DNA from: a bacterium (Candidatus Blackallbacteria) CG13_big_fil_rev_8_21_14_2_50_49_14
GTDB lineage: Bacteria; Cyanobacteriota; Sericytochromatia; UBA7694
Assembly: GCA_002783405.1 (NCBI GenBank)
Contig: PFGG01000020.1
Location: forward strand, 1-57,060
Reading direction: 5' to 3'
Length of the DNA stretch: 57,060 bases
The notes under the pieces were generated by a model. That model was not told the origin of the DNA. It worked only from the letters and a program-made list of their open reading frames with translations, and searched no databases. Position numbers and translations under genes: made by a program. Shown in pieces: positions 42,889 through 51,948 of this stretch; position 1 is the first letter of the stretch; each line of letters opens with the position of its first letter.

Positions 42889-43680
42889 ATGCTGCAATTG
42901 GAAGTAAGTCCAGGTTATCTTGTTTACTTCCATGAGTGCATCTGGTCTGTCGCTTTTTTCTTAAACCCACTTCTTCCCCATCTGCCCAATCGTTTTTGTG
43001 TCGATCTTGGAGCGGCTGATGGCCAGAATGGCTCCAATACTTTTTTACTGTTTTTGAATGGTTGGCTGGGTCTGGCCATAGAGCGGGAAGCCCGTTATTT
43101 TCAAGCCATGCAAAGAACCTACCGCGAACTGGGGCTCCAGATTGCTCTTCAAAATTCAGAAATCACCCCCGACAATATTCCGCTGCTTTTAGCGACCGAA
43201 AATGTGCCCTCAGAATTTGCCTTTCTCAGTCTGGATATCGACAGTTGCGACTATTGGGTGCTCAAACAGCTACTCGCCTACTATCGCCCAATCGTGATTT
43301 GCACTGAAATTAACGAAACCATTCCTCCGCCATTGCGCTTTACCCTTTTGCCTGAGGCAAAACCGCATGCTCCCAGTCATTTTTTTGGTTACAGTTTAAG
43401 CCTATTGCACGATTTAGCCAAAATATACCACTATGACTTGGTACGTCTGGATTTTAACAATGCTTTTCTGGTGGCCCGTGAATACAATTTCTTCTGGCCC
43501 GCCCTCAGTGCAGAAGAAGCGTACCTGAGTTATCGCAAGAATCCACGCCCAGATTATAATCAGGACATGGAAAAGCTTTTATCTTGGCCTGCTGCCCAAA
43601 ATCAGGATTTTCTCAACCAGCATTTTGCAGCTTATGCTGCCGAATATACGCTTTATACCAGCAAGAAAGAGATTCCTTGA
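42889..43680 (+). CDS. FkbM-like SAM-dependent methyltransferase
   Basis: A 263-residue soluble protein. CVDLGAADGQNGSNTFLL is the SAM-binding motif I; LAIEREARYF is motif II; FLSLDIDSCDYWVL is the acidic post-motif typical of FkbM-type methyltransferases, and VICTEINE follows. These methylate sugars or other small groups. It lies between the tRNAs and the two flagellin genes on the same strand, so a role in flagellin glycan modification is possible though unproved. Start ATG 42889, 20 bases after tRNA-His; the ribosome site is weak (GGAACAGC). Confidence 0.65.
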   Translation: MLQLEVSPGYLVYFHECIWSVAFFLNPLLPHLPNRFCVDLGAADGQNGSNTFLLFLNGWLGLAIEREARYFQAMQRTYRELGLQIALQNSEITPDNIPLLLATENVPSEFAFLSLDIDSCDYWVLKQLLAYYRPIVICTEINETIPPPLRFTLLPEAKPHAPSHFFGYSLSLLHDLAKIYHYDLVRLDFNNAFLVAREYNFFWPALSAEEAYLSYRKNPRPDYNQDMEKLLSWPAAQNQDFLNQHFAAYAAEYTLYTSKKEIP

Positions 43681-43876
43681 AACGCCCTGCCATGTATGAC
43701 TGGATTTCACTTTGTTCTCGATCCATCTAAATTATCTCTTGAACGCTTTGCATTTGGGGCACCCAAGGTCATGACAAAAACTTTCAGGAATTGAAATGCA
43801 GAGAGCTGCTAAAAGAATAAGCAGCCCAAAGTGTCCGTCATCTGTCCTTTACCATAAGGAATAAAATAGTCGAATA

Positions 43877-43905
43877 TTGAGAATCATTTTTCAATATTAT
43901 ATAAT
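43877..43905 (+). promoter_or_regulatory. sigma70-type promoter of the first flagellin gene
   Basis: TTGAGA (43877-43882) and TATAAT (43900-43905) with exact 17-base spacing. A second TATAAT (43916-43921), made by the tandem repeat, has no matching -35. No sigma28-like (TAAA-N15-GCCGATAA) site is seen. Confidence 0.6.
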
Positions 43906-43920
43906 TTCAATATTATATAA
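43889..43920 (+). repeat. 16-bp tandem duplication covering the flagellin -10 box
   Basis: TTTCAATATTATATAA occurs twice back to back (43889-43904, 43905-43920), and the first three bases of a third copy follow in shifted form. Each copy ends in TATAA(T), so the duplication gives two -10 candidates 16 bases apart. Confidence 0.9.
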
Positions 43921-44013
43921 TTCATGATTATGATTGTCAGTAAAAATTTCTGATTAAAAACCCAAGGATGGGTTTGCTGAATTCATCACGATTTTGTTTC
44001 ACGGAGGAAACAT

Positions 44014-45468
44014 ATGGCTCTTCGCATCAATAGTAATATTTCTTCGCTGAATGCCCAACGGAATTTGGGCAGCAGCAATGTCCAACTCTCAAAGACTTTA
44101 GAGCGTCTTTCTTCGGGCCTGCGTATCAATCGAGCCGCAGATGATGCCGCTGGGTTAGCAGTTTCTGAAAAACTGCGCACCCAAATCAAAGGCTTCAGCC
44201 AAGCCACCAGCAATGCCCAAGATGCAATCAATTTAATCGCAACCGCAGAATCAGGGCTGGATCAGAGTTCCCAGATTCTTCAGCGCATGCGCGAACTCTC
44301 CATTCAAGCAGGGAATGACACCCTGGTGAACGCCGATCGCGCGAAAATCCAGGAAGAGATCAATCAACTCCGAGTTGAACTGACCCGCATTGCCGAAACG
44401 ACAGAATTCAATACCCGCAAACTGCTCGATGGCAGTATTGCCCAGGCCACAGGCAAAGCCAATCCAACCGGAGAAATCAAACAAAATCTGAGAGTGGGAA
44501 ATACCCTGGCCACCGTGCCTCAGATGCAGGATTTCTTTTCAACAATTACGCTTCCCACTGCTGGAGCTGGCCCAGGTATTCCTGCCACCTTTGATCTTGA
44601 ATTAGAGGACAATAATCGCGTTGCAGTGGTCACTCAGTATAATGTGACCGGTCTTCCCGGTGGACAATGGTATGCTCCCGCGACACTTGATATGGCATTT
44701 GAATTTAAATTGGTCAGTTACCAAGCAAATAGCAGCGCCCCCGTCAGCGTTGCCATCGAAGTCTATAATTCTGTAAACGGATTCCTGTATAGTGTGGATA
44801 CCAGTGATCCCGCTTCATTTTTAGAGCCCAATGCCGGTCTTGGTACCGCGCGTGGCGGTTGGGAAGCGGGCATTAGCGGCGGAAGAATTCCGGCAGGCCA
44901 ATCCGTTCTTTTTCTATCTTTACGTCCCCCCGTAGACGGCCTTTACACGACGGGAGAAGCCGTTGGAATCGTTCAGATCAACAACCCTACCACCCTGGAT
45001 ATCGGCAAATCAGCCGTGATTCAGATAACGCCGCCTCGTACAGTGGTCACCACCGACAGTTCTCTGACCTTTCATGTCGGAGCCAACGAAGGCCAATTTC
45101 TTAAAATGGGGGTTCAGGATATGCGCGGAAAAGCGCTGCGTATGGAAACCCTCAATATTCTGGGCAGCACAGACCAGGACAGCCGTCTCAAAGCCCAAAA
45201 TGCCATGGGTGCCATTGATTCTGCGCTGGAGTATGTCAATACCAACCGCGCCCGCCTGGGGGCCTTTCAGAACCGGCTGGAATATACCATTCAGAATCTG
45301 CAGATTTCTCAAGAGAACCTGACCGCTTCTGAATCGCGCATCCGAGATGCAGATATTGCGATGGAGACAGCCCAACTCACCCGCGCCCAAATTCTGGTGC
45401 AGGCTGGTACCGCGGTGCTAAGCCAGGCCAATATCGCACCACAATCGGCCCTGAGTCTTTTAGGTTAA
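44014..45468 (+). CDS. fliC: flagellin (484 residues)
   Basis: Conserved N-terminal D0/D1 (RINSNISSLNAQRNLGSSNV, LSSGLRINRAADDAAGLAVS, ATSNAQDAINLIATAESG) and C-terminal D1/D0 (RLEYTIQNLQISQENLTASE, SRIRDADIAMETAQLTRAQI, QAGTAVLSQANIAPQSALSL) surround a roughly 200-residue variable middle with a Pro/Gly-rich beta region. It is secreted by the flagellar export apparatus and polymerises into the filament. A GGAGGAA site precedes the ATG. A second, longer flagellin gene follows 230 bases later. Shared N- and C-termini with that copy suggest duplication and divergence of the middle. Both are candidate targets of the FliB-like methylase and of surface glycosylation. Confidence 0.97.
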   Translation: MALRINSNISSLNAQRNLGSSNVQLSKTLERLSSGLRINRAADDAAGLAVSEKLRTQIKGFSQATSNAQDAINLIATAESGLDQSSQILQRMRELSIQAGNDTLVNADRAKIQEEINQLRVELTRIAETTEFNTRKLLDGSIAQATGKANPTGEIKQNLRVGNTLATVPQMQDFFSTITLPTAGAGPGIPATFDLELEDNNRVAVVTQYNVTGLPGGQWYAPATLDMAFEFKLVSYQANSSAPVSVAIEVYNSVNGFLYSVDTSDPASFLEPNAGLGTARGGWEAGISGGRIPAGQSVLFLSLRPPVDGLYTTGEAVGIVQINNPTTLDIGKSAVIQITPPRTVVTTDSSLTFHVGANEGQFLKMGVQDMRGKALRMETLNILGSTDQDSRLKAQNAMGAIDSALEYVNTNRARLGAFQNRLEYTIQNLQISQENLTASESRIRDADIAMETAQLTRAQILVQAGTAVLSQANIAPQSALSLLG

Positions 45469-45554
45469 GTATTTTCTCCGTTTGCATCATTTGAGTGGAT
45501 TGTATTCTGATCTCAATAAATTAAGCGTCAGGCATAGAAACATCGTTTATTTTT

Positions 45555-45583
45555 ATGACACATACAGAACATTCGTTTATAAT
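45555..45583 (+). promoter_or_regulatory. sigma70-type promoter of the second flagellin gene
   Basis: ATGACA (45555-45560) and TATAAT (45578-45583), 17-base spacer, 117 bases before the ATG, leaving a leader of about 110 bases. Confidence 0.6.
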
Positions 45584-45602
45584 TTATTAATATATACAAA
45601 AC

Positions 45603-45620
45603 TGTCTCACGGATGAGACA
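45603..45620 (+). other. stem-loop in the second flagellin leader
   Basis: TGTCTCA (45603-45609) and TGAGACA (45614-45620) form a 7-bp perfect stem with a CGGA loop, flanked by AAAC/GTTT-type bases that could extend it. It lies in the predicted 5' untranslated region, 20-37 bases after the likely transcription start, so it could be an mRNA-stability element or an operator. Confidence 0.5.
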
Positions 45621-45699
45621 ACAGTTTCAAAAACTATAAAACCGTTGAATCGCGCAAAGATACTTTCAAACAGCGATTTAATCAACAGAGGAGACACGG

Positions 45700-48210
45700 A
45701 TGGCTCTGTATATCAATAGCAATCTCACGTCTCTCAACGCTCAGCGCAATCTGGGTATCAATAACTCCAAACTTTCTAAAACCCTGGAACGCCTGTCCTC
45801 GGGCCTGCGCATAAACCGTGCAGCCGATGATGCTGCAGGGTTGGCTATTTCTGAAAAGTTACGCACCCAAATCAAAGGCTTGAATCAAGCCACCAGCAAT
45901 GCCCAAGATGGGGTCCATCTGGTACAAACCGCAGAAGGGGGGCTAGAACAAATCTCAGGCATTCTGCAACGCATGCGTGAACTTTCAATTCAAGCAGCCA
46001 ATGATACGCTGGTGAATGAAGACCGGGGCAAAATTCAAGCAGAAATCAACCAGTTGCGCACTGAAATTACACGGATCTCCCAAACCACTGAATTTAATAC
46101 GCGAAAACTCTTAAATGGCAGCATTCAATCTTCACAAACAGATTTTCAAAATGCCCGTGCAGTCCTCACCAATAATATTCGCGTTGGCGATGCTCAAAAC
46201 CTTCCTCTGGATATCCGCAATTTTGTCGCTGGCATTCAAAGTCTCGCTCTCAATGCCACAGTGGATCAAGCGATTTCTTTGAAAATTGTCAACCTCTCAT
46301 CCAGCCTGCCAGAGGTCGTAGGGCTTGAAGTGCGTTCTTCAGTCTACGGCCTTCTAACGCAAATACAAGACTTACCGACGTTAGGCAGTACCAGTTTTGG
46401 AATCTCGCTTTTGGGCCCCAGCAATACCAGCAGTCTATTGACCCTCGATATCAACAAGGGGGGATATATCAGTGGAATCACCGATCGCTCCACCCCCCTC
46501 AGCAGCTTGATATTAACAGAAAGGCTCAGCCCTGTAAACGCTGGAAATATGAGTCTGACAGTAGGTTCTACCGCATACAGTATCGCCGTCGATCCCAATA
46601 CAGACACCATCAATAGCCTCTTGGCCAAAATCAATGCCTTGAGCAATGCCAGCCATACTTTCTCTGCCACTTATGATGATGTAAACAGTCGTTTCCAAAT
46701 CAGCGTCTCGCGTACCAGCAACCCGCCAAATATCTATACAGCCACCACCAATTACTCCAGCACCCCACCAGCAGCTTACAGTGGTGGAACACCAGCTCCG
46801 GCTCCTTATCCTGGTTTTACACTGCCAGCCGTTGGAACGCTCTATGCCTCAGTGGTAGATTTTCCCGATCTCAACGCTCTGAACCAAAATACTGATTTTA
46901 CCCTCAACTCAACTGGCGGCAATCTTACCGCTCTGTTTGGCGGAGTGACCACCGTCAACCGCCAGATTACAGCCTATAGCACCAATACTTATACAGGCAC
47001 CGCCACGGCCACGGGCGTGAACTCAAATTATGATCTAACCTCCACACTTGACTTTTCATCCATCTCAAGCAATTCACGCACACAATCCAATGCCTCCTTT
47101 GCCGCAGGCAATACTTGGGGCAGTTATGGTCTGGCCGCAGCCGACACATTACAAATCAGCGTACAAACTTCAAGTGGTGGATCTTATACTGCCAGTATCG
47201 TTGTGAATCCAGGCGATACGGTCGGTGCCAGCTTGACCGCCTTGCAAACCGATCTCAATACAAACGCCAATGGAGGGGGAGACAACTACGCAGTGTTTCT
47301 CGGCGTCGGCGGAAATCTTGTCGTTTCCCATGATATTAGCCAAAACTACGCAGCAGGCGTTGCATCCCTGACCAAAACGCTCAATAACTATATCCCCCCC
47401 AATGCGCCCATTCCCTTTGGCGGCACCACAGGCCCCAATAATTTTGGGCCTGGCAGCCCAGGTATCAACGCCTTTTATCCAAACCCTGGCGGTGTAGCTC
47501 CTGAATTTGATCTTTCGCTCAGTTTTGGCGGCAGTACAGGCTTGCAGCAGGCCCTGTACTTAAACACCCTCGCTGACAATGCTGATACCCGCAGCAATAC
47601 TTACGCAGGTGCAGTCACCTCAAACGGCGGCGATTCCTATACACTCACAACCACACAAACAGAAATTCATAATCCGGGCAACAATTCAACCCAAAGTGCA
47701 ATTGCCGTTGGGGGCCCCTTTAATTTAACAGAGGCGGATATCGGCAAAGAAGTCATGGTTCAGATCTTCGCTGAACGCAAAGAAGTGCGTGAAGACCGCA
47801 GCCTGACCCTGCAGATAGGCGCAAATGAAGGTCAGTTTCTCAAACTGGGCATTGATGAAATGAGTTCACATGCCCTGCGGATTGAAACCCTGAATATCTG
47901 GGGAGCCAATGATCAGGACTCTCATCTCAAAGCCCAAAATGCAATTGGCGTGCTCACAGAAGCTCTGGATCAGGTCAATTTGCAGCGCAGTCGTCTGGGC
48001 GCACTCCAAAACCGCCTGGAATATACGATTCAAAATCTACAGATTTCAAGAGAAAATCTCACGGCCTCTGAATCCCGGATTCGGGATGCGGATATCGCAA
48101 TGGAAACAGCCCAACTCACCCGCTCTCAAATTCTCGTTCAGGCTGGCACAGCGGTCTTAAGTCAGGCCAATAGTGCGCCGCAATCGGCCCTCAATCTTTT
48201 AAGGGGCTAA
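45700..48210 (+). CDS. fliC: very long flagellin (836 residues)
   Basis: N- and C-terminal D0/D1 regions are near-identical in pattern to the 484-residue flagellin (YINSNLTSLNAQRNLGINNS at the start; RLEYTIQNLQISRENLTASE at the end), but the middle is about 550 residues. It includes at least one Flagellin_IN-like unit (SLTVGSTAYSIAVDPNTDT, NSLLAKINALSNASHTFSAT) and Ser/Thr/Gly/Asn-rich stretches (SAATTNYSST-type, NANGGGDNYAVFLGVGGN). Such enlarged D2/D3 domains make thick or decorated filaments. The start has AGAGGAGA upstream. Its middle is rich in O-glycosylation-type Ser/Thr. Size is far above the 300-500 usual for the family. Confidence 0.95.
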   Translation: MALYINSNLTSLNAQRNLGINNSKLSKTLERLSSGLRINRAADDAAGLAISEKLRTQIKGLNQATSNAQDGVHLVQTAEGGLEQISGILQRMRELSIQAANDTLVNEDRGKIQAEINQLRTEITRISQTTEFNTRKLLNGSIQSSQTDFQNARAVLTNNIRVGDAQNLPLDIRNFVAGIQSLALNATVDQAISLKIVNLSSSLPEVVGLEVRSSVYGLLTQIQDLPTLGSTSFGISLLGPSNTSSLLTLDINKGGYISGITDRSTPLSSLILTERLSPVNAGNMSLTVGSTAYSIAVDPNTDTINSLLAKINALSNASHTFSATYDDVNSRFQISVSRTSNPPNIYTATTNYSSTPPAAYSGGTPAPAPYPGFTLPAVGTLYASVVDFPDLNALNQNTDFTLNSTGGNLTALFGGVTTVNRQITAYSTNTYTGTATATGVNSNYDLTSTLDFSSISSNSRTQSNASFAAGNTWGSYGLAAADTLQISVQTSSGGSYTASIVVNPGDTVGASLTALQTDLNTNANGGGDNYAVFLGVGGNLVVSHDISQNYAAGVASLTKTLNNYIPPNAPIPFGGTTGPNNFGPGSPGINAFYPNPGGVAPEFDLSLSFGGSTGLQQALYLNTLADNADTRSNTYAGAVTSNGGDSYTLTTTQTEIHNPGNNSTQSAIAVGGPFNLTEADIGKEVMVQIFAERKEVREDRSLTLQIGANEGQFLKLGIDEMSSHALRIETLNIWGANDQDSHLKAQNAIGVLTEALDQVNLQRSRLGALQNRLEYTIQNLQISRENLTASESRIRDADIAMETAQLTRSQILVQAGTAVLSQANSAPQSALNLLRG

Positions 48211-48311
48211 ACCTCATTCTCAAACGGCGAAGATTTCCTGCATTTCAATTGATAAGCACAAACACTTAGATTATAATTTTTAATAGAAAAAGCAAATGAT
48301 TGGTCAAAGCG

Positions 48312-49208
48312 ATGAACCTGCGCGACCTAGAATATCTGATAGCCCTGGATGAACTGCGCCATTTTCGCAAAGCCGCAGAGAAATGCTATGTCAGCCAACC
48401 CACCCTCAGTGGTCAACTCAAGAAATTGGAGCAGGAACTGGGCGTTCAATTGGTGGAACGCACCCGTCACAGAGTCTTTCTCACCCCTGTAGGCCAAGAA
48501 ATCGTCAACAAAGCCCGCAGAATCATGCAGGAAGTCGAATATATCCAGGAATTGGCCCAAATGGCTGGAGACCCCCTGCGAGGCCCCTTGAGAATTGGGC
48601 TGATTCCCACCTTGGGCCCCTATCTTTTGCCTTTGATCATTCCTGCTATCCGCAAAGGCTTGCCTGGCCTGGAACTCTATCTGCATGAGATTCAAACCGC
48701 TGATTTACTCAAACGCCTGGCCAGTGGCGAACTGGACGTAGGTATACTGGCCCTGCCGATTGAAAGTGAACAAATGCAGATTCGCAGCTTATTTGAGGAG
48801 CATTTTTGGCTGGCGGTTCCCGAAAATCATCTGCTGGCCCTGCAAAAAAACGTGAAGCTGCGTCAGTTGGCCCAAGAAACCATTCTCTTGCTCGATGATG
48901 GGCATTGTCTGCGCGATCAGGCACTCGATGTCTGTACCATGGCGGGCGCGCGTGAAAAAGCCAATTTCAGGGGCACCAGCCTCGAAACTTTAAAACATAT
49001 GGTCAGTTCAGGCAATGGCATTACCCTTATGCCTGAATTGGCCATCCTGACCCCGGAACCCGAATCCAGCCAGATTCGCTATTTACCCTTTGAAAATCCT
49101 GCTCCTGCCCGAGAAATAGGCTTGATTTACCGCAAAAGCTCACCGCGTAAAAATTGTTTCGATAAATTGGCCAAAATCATCCAAGTTGCAGTGAAATTAA
49201 AAATTTAA
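48312..49208 (+). CDS. oxyR: hydrogen peroxide-sensing LysR regulator OxyR
   Basis: A 298-residue LysR protein: N-terminal winged helix-turn-helix (LRDLEYLIALDELRHFRKAA, VSQPTLSGQLKKLEQELGVQ) and an effector domain. Its GHCLRDQALDVC carries Cys199 and Cys208, the same positions as the redox disulfide of E. coli OxyR, and TSLETLKHMVSSGNGITLMP also matches. So it senses peroxide by disulfide formation and activates defence genes. No catalase or peroxiredoxin gene lies next to it. I start at ATG 48312; a TTG four codons earlier is in frame. Ribosome site weak. Confidence 0.95.
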   Translation: MNLRDLEYLIALDELRHFRKAAEKCYVSQPTLSGQLKKLEQELGVQLVERTRHRVFLTPVGQEIVNKARRIMQEVEYIQELAQMAGDPLRGPLRIGLIPTLGPYLLPLIIPAIRKGLPGLELYLHEIQTADLLKRLASGELDVGILALPIESEQMQIRSLFEEHFWLAVPENHLLALQKNVKLRQLAQETILLLDDGHCLRDQALDVCTMAGAREKANFRGTSLETLKHMVSSGNGITLMPELAILTPEPESSQIRYLPFENPAPAREIGLIYRKSSPRKNCFDKLAKIIQVAVKLKI

Positions 49209-49310
49209 TCAATGCCAGAGGCACTGTTTGACCCAGGTCAAGGCCAAAAACAGGCAGACATGGTATACAGCATCTAGAGCCCCAAAGCTCAACTTCCTCA
49301 GGAGCACCCC

Positions 49311-51353
49311 ATGCAAACGCCCTCACCCAAAGCTTGGTTTTTAGGCCCCAAAGCCGAAAACCAAGAATATTTTGAACGCACCCTGCTTGAAACCTTTCGT
49401 GACTATTGCTATTGGCGGCGAAACTTTCACCCCGAAGACATGGCCTATATCCGTTCAGAAGACCGCCTGCAACCTGAGTTTTTACAATATCAGGAAACCC
49501 TGAGCGATCACCTCTTCGAAATGCTTTCCCAACTCAAACGCAGTATTCCCTTTTTCAGCCCGCGTTACCTGGGACATATGGCCAAAGATCTGCTCATGCC
49601 TGGCACTTTGGGGTATATCGCAGCGATGTTTTATAACCAAAACAATATCACCCGCGAAGCAGCCACGATCACAACCCGTTTTGAAGCCGACGCCCTGAAA
49701 ATGATCGTCAAAATGTTAGGCTATAGCCCCGAAAAAGCCTGGGGACACCTCTGTTCCGGGGGTACCGTCGCCAATATTGAAGCCCTCTGGGTGGCCCGCA
49801 ATGTGCGTCTTTTCCCCTGGCAGGTAGCCCTGGCCCGTCAGCGCGCAGATAAAGAGCTCCAAGCCCGTTTGGAACAGTGTGTAGAAAGCTTGATTCCCGA
49901 TTTTCCCTGGGACAAGCCCTCACGCCTGCCTGTACACCAAACCCTCACCCTTTCCGCTCAGCTGATGGAAAAGGCTGCACAGGATTCAGAACTGGCTTAC
50001 CTGCTCAATCAGGTATCCGTCGTCAACTTGGGTTTGATTGGGTTTTCTCAGGCTTGTCATCTTGAGTTAGGCGCCCCTCCATGGAATTTACGCATTGCCT
50101 ATAGCCAAAATGCCCACTATTCGCTACGTAAAAGTCTCAGCCTTTTGGGTTTGGGAGAAAGTGCAGCCCTTCAAATCCCCTTGGATCAGCACCTGCGCCT
50201 GGATATTCAGTCCCTGCGTGAAACGCTCTTCAATCTGCCCGAAGAGGATCTGCTGCTTGCGGTTACAGGTGTCTACGGTTCGACAGAAGAGGGCGCACTC
50301 GACGATTTCGATCAATTGGTCAACCTGCGCAAAGAATTTGAAAATGCCGGCAAAGGCAGTTTCTGGCTGCATGGCGATGCCTGTTACGGTGGCTATGCGC
50401 TCTCGCTTCTGGATCAGGGGCAGGAAGAAGTCATGGAACCTGCCGCTGTACTCCAGGCCTTTTTACAAAACGTGGCCCGCAGCGCTCAAACACGCAGTGG
50501 TGAAAAAAGCTTTTTAGCCTGGGATTTAAATCGTTGTCAGCGTTGGCTGAACGTCTCCAATGCGCTCTCTCAATGCGATTCCATTTCATTGGACCCGCAT
50601 AAACTGGGGTATCTCCCCTATCCTGCGGGTTCAGTCGCCTATCAGGACTATCGCGCACGTGAGTTTATCCGCTGTGATGCCCCCTACCTCAATGCAGAGC
50701 CCATGCTGGATGGAGATTATTGGAATACCCCTTACCCAGGCAAATACACCCTTGAAGGCTCACGTCCGGGGGCAACATCAGCAGCTGTCTGGCTGGCCCA
50801 TCAAACGGTCCCGCTAAACCGTGAAGGACATGGCCGTCTGGTCGCCGGCACCCTGGTGGGGGCAACCTATTTACAAGAAACCCTGAAACAGGTCATTGCG
50901 GAGGAACTCCCTGGTATTCACTGCCGATTTGTCACCCCCGATGCAGATTTGAATATCCTCTGTTATACCTTCAGCGGCCATTGGAAAGGTTCGCCCATCA
51001 GCCTCAGCCAATCCAATCATTTGGTCACAGAACTCTATCAACGCCTCTTGGCACGTGAGGTTCTTCCTCAGCAAACCCAAGATTTTATTGTGTCCATGAC
51101 CCGTCTGGAAGCTGAAACCTATGGAAGAGAGCAAATCGCGAGAACCTGGCAAAGAATCTCAGGCCGCCCGCTTGAAAACCATGAAAACGCCTTGGCCCTG
51201 GTTCGCACCGTGGTCATGGATCCCTTTTTAACCGAAGCCATGACGCGCCCGGATATGCAACCGCCCCAAGTTTCATTGGCGCGTGTTTTTGCAAGCACGC
51301 TGGCCAGTCAATTGCGTAAAATTCTCAGCGAAATTCATGCTTTAAGCACGTGA
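49311..51353 (+). CDS. PLP-dependent group II amino acid decarboxylase-like protein
   Basis: A 680-residue protein of the large glutamate/tyrosine-decarboxylase fold: GHLCSGGTVANIEALWVARN (cofactor phosphate region), LLAVTGVYGSTEEGALDDFD, HGDACYGGYAL (catalytic Asp-containing region), and the PLP lysine in SISLDPHKLGYLPYPAG. Members decarboxylate acidic or aromatic amino acids, sometimes for acid resistance or polyamine synthesis; the substrate is not evident. The length exceeds that of GadB (about 470) and fits the longer bacterial group II variants. AGGAG lies nine bases before ATG 49311. It follows oxyR on the same strand by 100 bases. Confidence 0.85.
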   Translation: MQTPSPKAWFLGPKAENQEYFERTLLETFRDYCYWRRNFHPEDMAYIRSEDRLQPEFLQYQETLSDHLFEMLSQLKRSIPFFSPRYLGHMAKDLLMPGTLGYIAAMFYNQNNITREAATITTRFEADALKMIVKMLGYSPEKAWGHLCSGGTVANIEALWVARNVRLFPWQVALARQRADKELQARLEQCVESLIPDFPWDKPSRLPVHQTLTLSAQLMEKAAQDSELAYLLNQVSVVNLGLIGFSQACHLELGAPPWNLRIAYSQNAHYSLRKSLSLLGLGESAALQIPLDQHLRLDIQSLRETLFNLPEEDLLLAVTGVYGSTEEGALDDFDQLVNLRKEFENAGKGSFWLHGDACYGGYALSLLDQGQEEVMEPAAVLQAFLQNVARSAQTRSGEKSFLAWDLNRCQRWLNVSNALSQCDSISLDPHKLGYLPYPAGSVAYQDYRAREFIRCDAPYLNAEPMLDGDYWNTPYPGKYTLEGSRPGATSAAVWLAHQTVPLNREGHGRLVAGTLVGATYLQETLKQVIAEELPGIHCRFVTPDADLNILCYTFSGHWKGSPISLSQSNHLVTELYQRLLAREVLPQQTQDFIVSMTRLEAETYGREQIARTWQRISGRPLENHENALALVRTVVMDPFLTEAMTRPDMQPPQVSLARVFASTLASQLRKILSEIHALST

Positions 51354-51356
51354 CTT

Positions 51357-51380
51357 GGCCTTTCTGCTTGGAGAGAGGCC
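51357..51380 (+). terminator. stem-loop after the decarboxylase gene
   Basis: GGCCTTTCT (51357-51365) pairs with AGAGAGGCC (51372-51380), one G-U pair, loop GCTTGG, four bases after the stop. No U-tract follows, so termination strength is uncertain. Confidence 0.4.
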
Positions 51381-51422
51381 TGACACATGCTAAAGTAATG
51401 AAAAAAAGGATGGAGCTGACGC

Positions 51423-51941
51423 ATGGCCTATTTACTCGATGACTTCAGCCGCGAAGACGAAGTCTCCCTGTTTGGCACCGAGTGGTTTGTTTTTTCAGAT
51501 CAGGTCATGGGAGGCATTTCTCAAGCTCAGGCCAGCCATCAACAGAGCCCTGATGGCCCCTTGCTGCATTTTGGAGGCAAGATCAGTCTGGAAAACCAAG
51601 GGGGGTTTATTCAACTGGCCCTGCCCCTGATTCATTCGCGCTATCTTTTTGATGCCCGACATTTTCGGGGGGTACATCTGCTCGCACGGGCCAATCAACG
51701 TGAGGGTTGGTATATTCATCTGCGCACCAAAGAACTGAGCATGCCCTGGCAACACTATCGCGCGCCCTTTTATCCCTGCCCGGATTGGGAAATACATCAA
51801 ATTCCCTTTGAATTGTTTTATCCGGTGGGAACAGGGCACCCGCTCAATTTAGAACGTTTGACCCGGATCGGAATTGTCGCAGGTCAGAGAGCCTTTCAAG
51901 CCGATCTGGAACTTAAACAAATCGGCTTTTATCCAGGCTAA
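51423..51941 (+). CDS. CIA30-family protein
   Basis: A 172-residue soluble protein: MAYLLDDFSREDEVSLFGTE, FVFSDQVMGGISQAQ, FGGKISLENQGGFIQLAL and HPLNLERLTRIGIVAGQRA give the CIA30 (complex I intermediate-associated) fold, a galactose-binding-like jellyroll. Bacterial members have diverse, mostly unknown roles. GGAG lies eight bases before the ATG. Ends seven bases before the convergent methyltransferase gene. Confidence 0.82.
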   Translation: MAYLLDDFSREDEVSLFGTEWFVFSDQVMGGISQAQASHQQSPDGPLLHFGGKISLENQGGFIQLALPLIHSRYLFDARHFRGVHLLARANQREGWYIHLRTKELSMPWQHYRAPFYPCPDWEIHQIPFELFYPVGTGHPLNLERLTRIGIVAGQRAFQADLELKQIGFYPG

Positions 51942-51948
51942 ATTGCAG

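Larger units (their letters stand above)
43681..44013 (+). promoter_or_regulatory. leader region of first flagellin gene
   Basis: About 330 bases with no gene. It holds the promoter and the 16-bp tandem repeat described separately, then a GGAGGAA ribosome site before the flagellin ATG. The 5' part has no evident structure. Confidence 0.5.
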
